64,000 nucleotides of DNA from Croceivirga sp009797885 (lineage in GTDB: Bacteria > Bacteroidota > Bacteroidia > Flavobacteriales > Flavobacteriaceae): the NCBI GenBank assembly GCA_045866215.1, contig AP035880.1:1054001-1118000 (forward strand), in the 5' to 3' direction. The translations under genes were made by a program, and so were the position numbers. Shown one piece after another: positions 32,951-40,526 of this stretch. The notes under the pieces were generated by a model that saw only the letters and a list, made by a program, of their open reading frames with translations, was not told the origin of the DNA and ran no database searches. The first letter of the stretch is position 1, and every line of letters starts with the position of its first letter.

Positions 32951-33769
32951 ATGAACGAAGCACTAATCAGTCGAAAAGGAGCAAGAAAAGCTCAGGACAT
33001 TCCTTCAGAAGTCTTGGAATTACTGAACAATGGAAAAGTAGAAACAGTAAACCTGACCGAGTGGTTGGCTGTTGACCATGTAAAACTCATAAAAACCGTA
33101 TTTCCAGAATTAGGGATCGAACAGGACAAAATCGCCCTGATTTCCAAAAAAATTGAATCCCAAAACAAACCCTCTGCAATGAATACAACCAAACTGGTGG
33201 GTTCAACAATTTTTCAATGGTATGCAAAAACGACAACTCTTGACGACATACTGGACAAACTAAGCGCTCATTTGTCCGACTCGGTTCGTTGCTATGCACC
33301 TTACCTCATAGGATTGAATGAAGATTTAACCATTCGCGAAAAATTAACCAAATCGCAAAAATTGGTTGCCGATGGTCATTTTGGAGTTCGGGAAGTCGTA
33401 TGGATGGCGTTACGACCTGCAATTGACAGAAACCTGGAAGAATCCATCAAAATATTGAGTGATTGGGCCACTAATGAAGATGAAAATATAAGACGGTTCA
33501 CAACGGAATCAACCCGACCAAGAGGAGTTTGGTGCAAACATATTGAACAACTAAAGGACAATCCTGAAAGTGCATTGCCCATTTTGGAAAAACTGAAGTC
33601 CGATACCTCCAAGTACGTTCAGGATAGTGTTGGAAATTGGTTAAATGATGCAAGCAAATCCAAACCAGATTTTGTGATTCAATTGTGTGAAAAATGGCAG
33701 AAAGAATCACCAACGAAGGAAACGGAAAAAATAATTAAAAGGGCAAGACGGACGATTGCTAAAAAATAA
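32951..33769 (+). CDS. DNA alkylation repair protein (AlkC/AlkD-like, HEAT-like)
   Basis: A 272-residue helical-repeat protein related to the AlkC/AlkD DNA glycosylases that excise 3-methyladenine and related positively charged lesions. The C-terminal block RRFTTESTRPRGVW, ESALPILEKLKSDTSKYVQD and SVGNWLNDASKSKPDFV is the family signature. Start ATG 19 bp after the core. Unlike most neighbours it has a clear housekeeping-type function, which shows that the cargo is not only toxin or hypothetical genes. Confidence 0.85.
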   Translation: MNEALISRKGARKAQDIPSEVLELLNNGKVETVNLTEWLAVDHVKLIKTVFPELGIEQDKIALISKKIESQNKPSAMNTTKLVGSTIFQWYAKTTTLDDILDKLSAHLSDSVRCYAPYLIGLNEDLTIREKLTKSQKLVADGHFGVREVVWMALRPAIDRNLEESIKILSDWATNEDENIRRFTTESTRPRGVWCKHIEQLKDNPESALPILEKLKSDTSKYVQDSVGNWLNDASKSKPDFVIQLCEKWQKESPTKETEKIIKRARRTIAKK

Positions 33770-33771
33770 CT

Positions 33772-33876
33772 GGCCGCAACGCGCTGTATACGTATTGCGC
33801 TCGGAATTTCCATGTTTCGACTACGCCCAGCCCATATGAAAAGTCCCCAACCAAGCCATACACGGGACCGTTGGGC
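33772..33876 (+). repeat. attC-like cassette site 18 (hybrid arms)
   Basis: GGCCGCAACGCGCTGTATACGTATTGCGC pairs with GCCATACACGGGA-CCGTTGGGC (GTATACG/CATACAC). GTTGGGC (33870-33876) fits the classical GTTRRRY integron core and is the exact reverse complement of GCCCAAC at 34758-34764. Confidence 0.65.
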
Positions 33877-33896
33877 ATAATGCTAAAAAAAACGCA

Positions 33897-34709
33897 GTGA
33901 ACGAACTAAAAAGCATAAGAAAATACTTTAAACCAATCCAACCATCCGTTTCAGAAAATGATGACGAAATAAGTTATCAAGAAGCCCAACCTTACAAAGA
34001 AATTGAGAATTATGTGTACTGCTTTTGGCAACTTAAAACACAAAAATCCTTAGACCAAGATTACAGCTATCGAGTGGTATCCGATGGTTGTATTGACATT
34101 TTTTTTGACCATAGACGACCAGCTGAAAGTTTTATAATGGGATTTTGCCGAAAATATACCGAATTCCAGATTGGAAAAGAGTTCGATTACATCGGTATTC
34201 GGTTTTTACCTTCCGCTTTCACACATTTGTATGGTGTCGATGCCAAAACTTTAAGCAATCAATCCCAAGAACTACATAAAATTTTACCAAACTTTTCAGA
34301 CTGGATTAAGTCAGACATCAAACCTTCGGATTCACTTCAAACCATCTTAAAAGCCCTCAACGAAAAAATAATCGGATGTCTAAAAAACAAAGTTGTTCAT
34401 TGTGACCACCGCTTTTTAGACGCATTAAACCTGATTTTTCAAAAAAATGGGTATTTGGATACTGAAAAAGACTTAAATACAGGTTTGAGTTCCCGACAAC
34501 TTCGCAGAATCTTTAATTATTACATCGGCACAACTGCAAAATCATTTAGTAATGTCGTACGGTTTCAGTACATTTTGAATGCAAGGCCCTCGAAACAAAG
34601 TCTTAAAGAAGATAAACTTTACTTTGACGTTGGTTTTTTTGACCAAGCCCATTTTATTAAAGATTTTAAAAGGTTTTACGGTGTAATACCGTCCGAAGCC
34701 TTCAACTAG
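33897..34709 (+). CDS. AraC-family regulator with DUF6597-like N-terminus
   Basis: A 270-residue regulator starting at GTG. The N-terminal domain (ENYVYCFWQLKTQ ... VVSDGCIDIFFD ... FIMGFCRKYTEFQIG ... DYIGIRFLPSAFTHLYG) is the sensing domain common in Bacteroidota AraC proteins. The C-terminal part has a second helix-turn-helix and the closing LYFDVGFFDQAHFIKDFKRF signature. The first DNA-binding helix pair looks short (LSSRQLRRIFNYYIG). It is alone in its unit, so its targets are elsewhere or are its own promoter. Confidence 0.85.
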   Translation: MNELKSIRKYFKPIQPSVSENDDEISYQEAQPYKEIENYVYCFWQLKTQKSLDQDYSYRVVSDGCIDIFFDHRRPAESFIMGFCRKYTEFQIGKEFDYIGIRFLPSAFTHLYGVDAKTLSNQSQELHKILPNFSDWIKSDIKPSDSLQTILKALNEKIIGCLKNKVVHCDHRFLDALNLIFQKNGYLDTEKDLNTGLSSRQLRRIFNYYIGTTAKSFSNVVRFQYILNARPSKQSLKEDKLYFDVGFFDQAHFIKDFKRFYGVIPSEAFN

Positions 34710-34757
34710 ACTTTGTCCGATTTTTACAATCCCTGCCAATCAACACATTCTAAATTT

Positions 34758-34764
34758 GCCCAAC
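34758..34764 (+). repeat. Left core of a decayed cassette site
   Basis: GCCCAAC is the exact reverse complement of the GTTGGGC core at 33870 and marks the expected end of the AraC unit. No good right arm follows before the next gene at 34845, so this site appears decayed or truncated. Confidence 0.4.
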
Positions 34765-34844
34765 CTAAACAAGTGGAATGTGAATGAATTTAAAACCGCA
34801 TTCGCCCCAATTATCATAAAGCAAATGTGAAAACAGCAAACAAA

Positions 34845-35228
34845 ATGAAGCTAAACGCAGGAATTATAACGGATAAATTACAGGAAACCAAGGAATTCTA
34901 CACCCAAATTTTGGATTTTGGAGTGGCTTTTGAAAATGAGTTCTATCTTTTAATGCACACACCGGACAAATCTTCAGAAATCAGTTTTCTGTTGCCAAAT
35001 CATCCCAGTCAAAAACCTATTTTCCAAACGCCATTTAATGGAAAAGGAGTTTATTTGACTATCGAAGTAACCAATGTTGATGAGGTTTACAAAGAAATCA
35101 AAAGCAAAGAAATTGCAATTGAAATTGAGATTAGGGATGAGCCATGGGGAGACCGGCATTTTGCAATAATTGACCCTAATGGAATTGGAATTGACATTAT
35201 CACTTTTACAAAACCACAGGAGGAATGA
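34845..35228 (+). CDS. VOC-family (glyoxalase/dioxygenase-fold) protein
   Basis: A 127-residue protein of the vicinal-oxygen-chelate superfamily: KLNAGIITDKLQETKEFYTQ (first beta-alpha-beta), then FENEFYLLMHT, then VYLTIEVTNVDEVYKEIKSK, and the closing DPNGIGIDII with a preceding WGDRHFAIIDP. Members include resistance proteins that bind drugs and metal-dependent lyases; the sequence does not decide. A GTG 18 bp upstream is an alternative start. Its stop overlaps the ATG of the TfoX-like gene by 4 bp. Confidence 0.85.
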   Translation: MKLNAGIITDKLQETKEFYTQILDFGVAFENEFYLLMHTPDKSSEISFLLPNHPSQKPIFQTPFNGKGVYLTIEVTNVDEVYKEIKSKEIAIEIEIRDEPWGDRHFAIIDPNGIGIDIITFTKPQEE

Positions 35229-35461
35229 CAGCAAAGAATATCGGGAAGACGATATCTAAAAGACTGAATGAGATCGGTGTGTTTACCTTGGCCGATTTAG
35301 CCGAAATGACACCCAAGGTGGCTTATCAAAAGATTTGCGATAATTACCCAAATAAAACCATTCCAAAATGCTATTACCTTTATTCATTGCAAGGAGCTTT
35401 ATTGGATTTGGATTGGCGTGATCTTCCAGAAAATGTAAAATTTGAGTTGCTGGAAAAATGA
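35225..35461 (+). CDS. TfoX C-terminal domain protein
   Basis: A 78-residue protein consisting only of the TfoX_C domain (NIGKTISKRLNEIGVFTLAD, then LDWRDLPENVK), a helix-hairpin-helix-type fold that in full-length TfoX/Sxy accompanies competence regulation. Stand-alone copies are common and of unknown function. It is translationally coupled to the VOC gene by an ATGA overlap. Confidence 0.85.
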   Translation: MTAKNIGKTISKRLNEIGVFTLADLAEMTPKVAYQKICDNYPNKTIPKCYYLYSLQGALLDLDWRDLPENVKFELLEK

Positions 35462-35471
35462 AGCACAATAC

Positions 35472-35603
35472 AAAACAATGTGTATACGCAATAGCGGTTT
35501 GGGTTAGTACCCAAACCGCTTTTTCTTTTTATTGAAGTATATTGCCTTGCGCAAAGCAACGACTTAAAATCCGCTACTGCCCATCCACGAGAACGTTACA
35601 GCA
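35472..35603 (+). repeat. attC-like cassette site 19 (type II)
   Basis: Left arm CAAAACAATGTGTATACGC-AATAGCGG, right arm CCGCTACTGCCCATCCACGAGAACGTTACAGCA. It has the same plan as site 8 at 9424. The loop holds a perfect terminator hairpin. GTTACAGCA (35595-35603) is the exact reverse complement of TGCTGTAAC at 36116-36124. Confidence 0.7.
35493..35530 (+). terminator. Intrinsic terminator inside a cassette site
   Basis: AGCGGTTTGGGT-TAGT-ACCCAAACCGCT is a perfect 12-bp stem with a 4-nt loop, followed by TTTTCTTTTT. It would stop transcription of the VOC-TfoX unit within the recombination site. Confidence 0.9.
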
Positions 35604-35607
35604 CATT

Positions 35608-36123
35608 TTGTCAAAAGTTAAATTCAACATATTACCGCTAGTCATTTCGATTGTATTAGTTCTGATTTCATTTGGAATTACATTGACAACCACCCAAGTT
35701 TTCGCGACCGAGCACTACATCGGAATGGGTTGTCTGACAATAGCTACGATTCTCTATTTTGCGAATAGAAAAGTTTACTTCTTATTTTATGCATTGACCC
35801 TAACAATCGGGCTAATCGGATTTTTGGACTTTTACATAACCACCTATACAGTTGGATTCGCGGGAGTTGGAGTAAATCCCATTTTTTTAGGCCTATTGAT
35901 GTTGTTCTTCGCAGTGAGCAAGAAACAGATGGACAAATTTTTACCCGAAAAAGCAGGGACGAACGAAAGGACTTTGAACGAGAATCTGATAAAATCCTTT
36001 GAATCAAAATTTAAGGACAAAACTATCCTTGAATTGAATGAAATCGTTGACGGAAACTCAAAATTTACCAACGAGGCAAGAGAGGCTGCCAAAAGAGTAT
36101 TAAAAACTAAAAATCTGCTGTAA
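35608..36123 (+). CDS. Hypothetical membrane protein, TTG start set by the cassette junction
   Basis: A 171-residue protein with about four membrane spans (NILPLVISIVLVLISFGI; YIGMGCLTIATILYFANRKV; FLFYALTLTIGLIGFLDFYI; GVNPIFLGLLMLFFAVSKKQ) and a charged C-terminal tail of ~55 residues ending in a short helix (DKTILELNEIVDGNSKFTNE, EAREAAKRVLKT), like short SHOCT-type tails. An open frame extends to a TTG at 35542, but that part lies in the cassette site. TTG 35608, 5 bp after the core, is the first start inside the unit. Confidence 0.6.
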   Translation: MSKVKFNILPLVISIVLVLISFGITLTTTQVFATEHYIGMGCLTIATILYFANRKVYFLFYALTLTIGLIGFLDFYITTYTVGFAGVGVNPIFLGLLMLFFAVSKKQMDKFLPEKAGTNERTLNENLIKSFESKFKDKTILELNEIVDGNSKFTNEAREAAKRVLKTKNLL

Positions 36124-36271
36124 CATTGTAGCTCATTGCTGCCGGAATTTCCATATTTCGACAAGATCGGCACTGGCTTAGAATTTCCTGCAATCAATTA
36201 TCTTTACTACAGGCAGGAAAAATCCAGTAGGATTTTCCCGTAACCAATCATATACAAGACCATTAGCATCA
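36116..36271 (+). repeat. attC-like cassette site 20
   Basis: TGCTGTAACATTGTAGCTCATTGCTG on the left; AACCAATCATATACAAGACCATTAGCATCA on the right, pairing weakly (AATG/CATT and GTAGC/GC.ATAC). The loop has AATCCAGTAGGATT and GGAATTTCC. TTAGCATCA (36263-36271) complements TGATGCTGA (37521-37529) in 8 of 9 positions. Confidence 0.5.
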
Positions 36272-36284
36272 AAAAAGCAAGAAA

Positions 36285-37523
36285 ATGAATAAATCGTTAC
36301 TGATAATTTTGACTTCCTTTAGTCTATCAGCAATGGCGCAATCGCATACGGAGCTGATTGTAAAAAATAAGATTGACCATATGACCACATTGGCAAGGGA
36401 ACCCATGGTCTGTGAGCATCCCAATGGTACGCTATTTGTCTCAGGGTATAGAAATGGAAGTGGTAGCCCCCAGTTATGGAAAAGCACTAATGAGGGGAAG
36501 ACCTGGCAAAAAGTGGATGTGGGGACCACAGATCAAGGGGCCATCGGAAATTCCGATGTGGACCTGTTTATTGATAAGAAAGGGAATATCTACCTACTAA
36601 GCATGACCTATACCCAACTACCTGAGAATTTGGACGGTTTTGATTACTCAAGTATGAAAGGGGAACGCATTGCGGTAGGCGTAAGTAAGGATGATGGGCA
36701 ATCATGGAATTGGAAAACCATCTCAGAAAATGACTATGATGACAGACCATGGATTACGGCCACCACGGATGGGACACTTCACATTATATGGAACGATGGA
36801 AAAGGAATCCATCATGTCGTAAGCACTAATGAAGGGGAGACTTGGTTGAACCGACCTGATATATCCAAGAAAGGAGGTTCCAGTTTCCTTGCCAACGGTC
36901 CCAATGGACAATTGGCAGTTCGGGTTACGCCGTTGTCCGCATCAGGTCAGCAAATGGATGAAGGTATCGACTTGATCCGTCTGAGCTTGGATAATGGTAA
37001 ATCATGGAAAGAGGTTACCATACCCGGAAAAAGAACCTGGACAAAGGATTTTAGCGGAGTCCCAAGGTGGGTAGAGCCTGCGGTATGGGATCAGGAAGAT
37101 AAGCTTTATTTGCTTTGGAGTGAGGGCAATACCCTGAAATTGGGAACAACCCATACCAATGGTAATGCTTGGGAGGAGCATAGCATCGTACAAAGTAAGG
37201 ATACCCTCTATTTTCCTTATATGGAAATGAGCGAACAAGGAATTCTTTGCACCTGGGTTTCCGGTTTTAACGAAAACACTAGACATCATGCAGCAATTCT
37301 TACTATTGAGGAAGGAAACATTCAGATCAATGCCTTGGAACCCCAAAAGCTGGATATCTGGTCCCGGTTTCAAACAGATGATTATCAGCGGGCCACAGGA
37401 GGTGAGTATTTTCCAATAATCCCGCTCAAAAATGGAAATTTCGGAATGGTGACCACCATACAAAATTCCAAAGGGGGTAGGGAAGGTTTTACGTGGTGGG
37501 AATTACAGCTCAACAAATTCTGA
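36285..37523 (+). CDS. Secreted BNR/Asp-box (sialidase-like) protein
   Basis: A 412-residue protein with a signal peptide (LLIILTSFSLSAMAQS). Four Asp-box motifs mark a beta propeller: STNEGKTW, SKDDGQSW, STNEGETW and SLDNGKSW. The catalytic Arg triad and Tyr/Glu pair of true sialidases cannot be confirmed by eye, so this may be a non-enzymatic sialidase-fold or photosystem-assembly-like propeller. It fills a single cassette-like unit, large for an integron cassette. Confidence 0.8.
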   Translation: MNKSLLIILTSFSLSAMAQSHTELIVKNKIDHMTTLAREPMVCEHPNGTLFVSGYRNGSGSPQLWKSTNEGKTWQKVDVGTTDQGAIGNSDVDLFIDKKGNIYLLSMTYTQLPENLDGFDYSSMKGERIAVGVSKDDGQSWNWKTISENDYDDRPWITATTDGTLHIIWNDGKGIHHVVSTNEGETWLNRPDISKKGGSSFLANGPNGQLAVRVTPLSASGQQMDEGIDLIRLSLDNGKSWKEVTIPGKRTWTKDFSGVPRWVEPAVWDQEDKLYLLWSEGNTLKLGTTHTNGNAWEEHSIVQSKDTLYFPYMEMSEQGILCTWVSGFNENTRHHAAILTIEEGNIQINALEPQKLDIWSRFQTDDYQRATGGEYFPIIPLKNGNFGMVTTIQNSKGGREGFTWWELQLNKF

Positions 37524-37594
37524 TGCTGACCCTGTTTATAAGATCATCGTTCCCATTTGGGGGTTAGGCTTTATATACCAAACGTTGTGTGACG
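37521..37594 (+). repeat. attC-like cassette site 21
   Basis: TGATGCTGACCCTGTTTATAAG on the left and GGCTTTATATACCAAACGTTGTGTGACG on the right, with a small central stem CCCATTTGGGGG. The pairing is imperfect. The core GTTGTGTG is at 37584-37591. Confidence 0.45.
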
Positions 37595-37654
37595 TTCAAA
37601 ATACTATAAACACGAATCAATTTTTAGGACAACTTTAATCGTAACACCATAATC

Positions 37655-39583
37655 ATGAAAAAAAACTTGATAGTACTACTCTTTAGCACTGGCATGATAA
37701 CTTTTGGAATCGGCCAATCCAAAGTAATGACACCAGAGCAGCTCATTGAATTAAATAGGGTTTCTGCTGTGGGCCTAACCAATGATGGGTCGCAGGTAGT
37801 TTACAAAACCTCATCCTTTGATCTAAAGACGAATACCCGCTCGAGTAAAACATTTTCAGTTTCCATAGACGGTGGAGATCTGAAGCCATTGGATGATGCA
37901 GGAAAGTTGGTGAGGGGCAAAAATCTGTCCCCGGACGGAAAATGGAAATTAATGGCCAAAGAAGTAAAACTCCAGAAAGTAAGTGGCATGGATCACTATG
38001 ATGATGTCCCCAATTCCAATGTTTACATCTATGACCAACTCAACTACAGACACTGGGACACTTGGGAAGATGGAGCCTACAGCCATGTCATGCTACAATC
38101 TGCAACCGATACCCAGGATAGTGGAATTGATTTGATGGAGGGAGAACCTTTTGATTGTCCGCAGAAACCATTTGGAGGTGATGAAGATTATATATGGAGC
38201 CCCGATTCCAAAAGCGTTTTGTACGTCACTAAAAAGTTGGCGGGCACGGAATATGCCGTCAGCACCAATTCAGATATCTATGAATATAATATAGAAACAA
38301 GACAAACAAAAAACCTGACAGCGAACAATAAAGGCTATGATACGCATCCTGCATTTTCTTCCAAAGGTACCCTCGCCTGGTTGCAAATGGAAAGGGATGG
38401 CTATGAGTCCGATAAAAATGATATCATCGTTAGGCTACCAAAAGGAGACGTGAACCTTACCAAAGATTGGGATGGCACGGTCAATGGCTTTATTTGGAGT
38501 AAAGATGGATCAAAGATTTATTATAACGCTCCTGTTGGTGGCACGGTCCAAGCCTTTGAGATTGATGTTCCGGTTGGTAGCAGAACCCCGTCAAGGCCGA
38601 AACAGATCTCTGAAGGTCAATTTGACGTAAATGGGATCATAGGGCAAAGCGGGGAACATTTAATTGTGTACAGAAGGGATATGAATCATGCCACTGAGAT
38701 TTATAATCTAAATATCGCAACTGGTGCAATGAAACAATTGTCCGAAGCAAATAATGAAGTCTATGAAGGCATCAAAATGTCCAAGGTAGAAAAGAGAATG
38801 GTCAAAACAACCGATGGGAAGGATATGGTTACCTGGGTGATTTATCCCCCGGATTTTGACCCCACTAAAAAATACCCTACCCTGCTCTATTGTCAAGGTG
38901 GGCCTCAAGGTGCTTTATCCCAATTTTACTCGTTCCGATGGAATTTTCAATTGATGGCTGCAAATGGCTACATAATCGTTGCCCCCAATAGAAGGGGCAT
39001 GCCCGGTCATGGTGTTGAATGGAACGAACAAATCTCAAAGGATTACGGTGGGCAAAATATGGACGATTACCTTTCTGCCATTGATGCCATTGCCAAAGAA
39101 CCCTATGTGGATACCAGTAGACTGGGTTGTGTTGGGGCAAGTTATGGAGGATACTCCGTTTTTTATTTGGCTTCAAGACATGAAGGTAGGTTTCAATCAT
39201 TTATATCGCACGACGGTATTTTCAATTGGAGGTCGATGTATGGAACCACTGAAGAATTATTTTTTGTGAATTGGGATCTTGGTGGAGCGTATTGGGATAA
39301 AGCAAATGCTGCTGCCCAAAAAACCTATGCAGAATTCAATCCGATAAATTTTGTTGATAAATGGGATACTCCAATCCTTATTATTCAAGGAGGAAAGGAT
39401 TTTAGGGTACCCATTGGACAGGGACTGGAAGCTTTTCAGGCGGCACAACTGCAGGGTATACCATCGAGGCTTTTGTTTTTCCCCGAAGAGAACCACTGGG
39501 TGCTTTCGGCCCAAAACAGCTTGGTCTGGCAAAGGGAATTCTTTAAATGGTTGCAGGAGACGGTAAAGGATGTCGAGAAATAA
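37655..39583 (+). CDS. Secreted S9-family prolyl oligopeptidase-type peptidase
   Basis: A 642-residue exported serine peptidase. A signal peptide (NLIVLLFSTGMITFGIGQ) precedes an N-terminal seven-bladed propeller with TolB/PD40-like blades (LSPDGKWKLMAKEV, IWSPDSKSVLYV, FSSKGTLAWLQ). The C-terminal alpha/beta hydrolase domain carries the nucleophile in GASYGGYS, the acid in QGGKDFRVPI and the base in EENHWVLS. This is the S9C dipeptidyl/acylaminoacyl peptidase architecture, acting on oligopeptides in the periplasm. It sits between two cassette-like sites, which would make it one of the longest cargo genes here. Confidence 0.93.
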   Translation: MKKNLIVLLFSTGMITFGIGQSKVMTPEQLIELNRVSAVGLTNDGSQVVYKTSSFDLKTNTRSSKTFSVSIDGGDLKPLDDAGKLVRGKNLSPDGKWKLMAKEVKLQKVSGMDHYDDVPNSNVYIYDQLNYRHWDTWEDGAYSHVMLQSATDTQDSGIDLMEGEPFDCPQKPFGGDEDYIWSPDSKSVLYVTKKLAGTEYAVSTNSDIYEYNIETRQTKNLTANNKGYDTHPAFSSKGTLAWLQMERDGYESDKNDIIVRLPKGDVNLTKDWDGTVNGFIWSKDGSKIYYNAPVGGTVQAFEIDVPVGSRTPSRPKQISEGQFDVNGIIGQSGEHLIVYRRDMNHATEIYNLNIATGAMKQLSEANNEVYEGIKMSKVEKRMVKTTDGKDMVTWVIYPPDFDPTKKYPTLLYCQGGPQGALSQFYSFRWNFQLMAANGYIIVAPNRRGMPGHGVEWNEQISKDYGGQNMDDYLSAIDAIAKEPYVDTSRLGCVGASYGGYSVFYLASRHEGRFQSFISHDGIFNWRSMYGTTEELFFVNWDLGGAYWDKANAAAQKTYAEFNPINFVDKWDTPILIIQGGKDFRVPIGQGLEAFQAAQLQGIPSRLLFFPEENHWVLSAQNSLVWQREFFKWLQETVKDVEK

Positions 39584-39651
39584 ATAGGGACAGTTAAGCC
39601 AGCTAGCAATGGGGTGAAAGAATTCAAAAAACGACAACTGAGGTACTAAAA

Positions 39652-39725
39652 CCATGGCGAACATGTTATATGCAGGAATAGTCCCTATGGTCATATTCCG
39701 TATATCATTGTTCGTTGTGTGCCAT
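39652..39725 (+). repeat. attC-like cassette site 22
   Basis: ATGGCGAACATGTTATATGCAGGAATAG pairs with GGTCATATTCCGTATATCATTGTTCGTTGTG (ATATGC.GGAATA with TATTCCGTATAT, AACA.../...TGTTCG) around TCCCTATGG. The core GTTGTGTGCCAT (39714-39725) complements ATGGCATATAAC (40447-40458) in 10 of 12 positions. Confidence 0.65.
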
Positions 39726-39733
39726 TGAGGAAA

Positions 39734-40426
39734 ATGAACAAAATAAAATCGATAATTGCTTTATCCATTATTGTCTTCATTCCATTTGGACTGATGCTAT
39801 GGATTAGAAATCATCAATCAACAGGTTTTGCCAGTCTTGAACTTATCACATATCCTTTACTGTTTGGAGGATTGAGTATTGCAATACTCGTTTTCATAAA
39901 AAAGTTTTTCCTTAAGGAAAAGCTGATCGATTTTAATTCGGGGAAAGGAAGATGGACTACTGACATTTTTTGGGGTCTCATTCTGACCGTTATCTATTTC
40001 CTTCTATTTTATCTGGAACGACTGACATTATCCAATGTATTACAGTTCAATTCCAATAGGGAACTATTGGGCCTAATGCTCGATATGAGGAAAAACCCAC
40101 TCCTGATGTTTGTTTGGTTTGGACCTGTGCTCTGGCTTGGAATTGCGCTGTACGAAGAGCTTATAAGAGTATTTGTTTTGACCAGCTTATGGAAATGGTC
40201 CAAAAGACCTATTTGGGCAATGACGGTCATTTTTATTTCAGCAATCATCATAGGTTTGGCCCATTGGAGTCAAGGCCCGTACGGGATGGTAACCATTGGT
40301 ATCAAAGGAATGGTAAGTGGCTATTTCTTTTTGAAAAAGAAACGACTAATGCCACTTGTTTATGCGCACGTCCTTTACGATGGAATTCAAGTTGCCCTAT
40401 TATTACTGACTTATCCTGACCCATAA
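39734..40426 (+). CDS. CPBP-family intramembrane metalloprotease-like protein
   Basis: A 230-residue membrane protein with about six spans. The CPBP/Abi signature is visible: YEELIRVFVL (glutamate pair with a downstream Arg), IIIGLAHWSQG (His) and a final VYAHVLYDGIQVALL (His). The EExxR spacing is one residue shorter than the usual EExxxR. Family members cleave CAAX-like or other membrane substrates, and some give bacteriocin immunity. ATG 39734 is used; a GTG at 39719 lies inside the recombination core. Confidence 0.8.
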   Translation: MNKIKSIIALSIIVFIPFGLMLWIRNHQSTGFASLELITYPLLFGGLSIAILVFIKKFFLKEKLIDFNSGKGRWTTDIFWGLILTVIYFLLFYLERLTLSNVLQFNSNRELLGLMLDMRKNPLLMFVWFGPVLWLGIALYEELIRVFVLTSLWKWSKRPIWAMTVIFISAIIIGLAHWSQGPYGMVTIGIKGMVSGYFFLKKKRLMPLVYAHVLYDGIQVALLLLTYPDP

Positions 40427-40446
40427 GAATATCAAATATCCTAAAA

Positions 40447-40491
40447 ATGGCATATAACAATGTGTCCTATCAAAACCCATATCATTGTTGA
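40447..40491 (+). repeat. attC-like cassette site 23 (minimal)
   Basis: ATGGCATATAACAATGTGTCCTATC then AAAACCCATATCATTGTTG; AACAATG pairs with CATTGTT around a loop of about 20 bp. It is the last clear site of the second run; the following genes are on the other strand. Confidence 0.6.
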
Positions 40492-40526
40492 ACAAATAAC
40501 ATCTTATCTCATTTCCATATGGTCAT

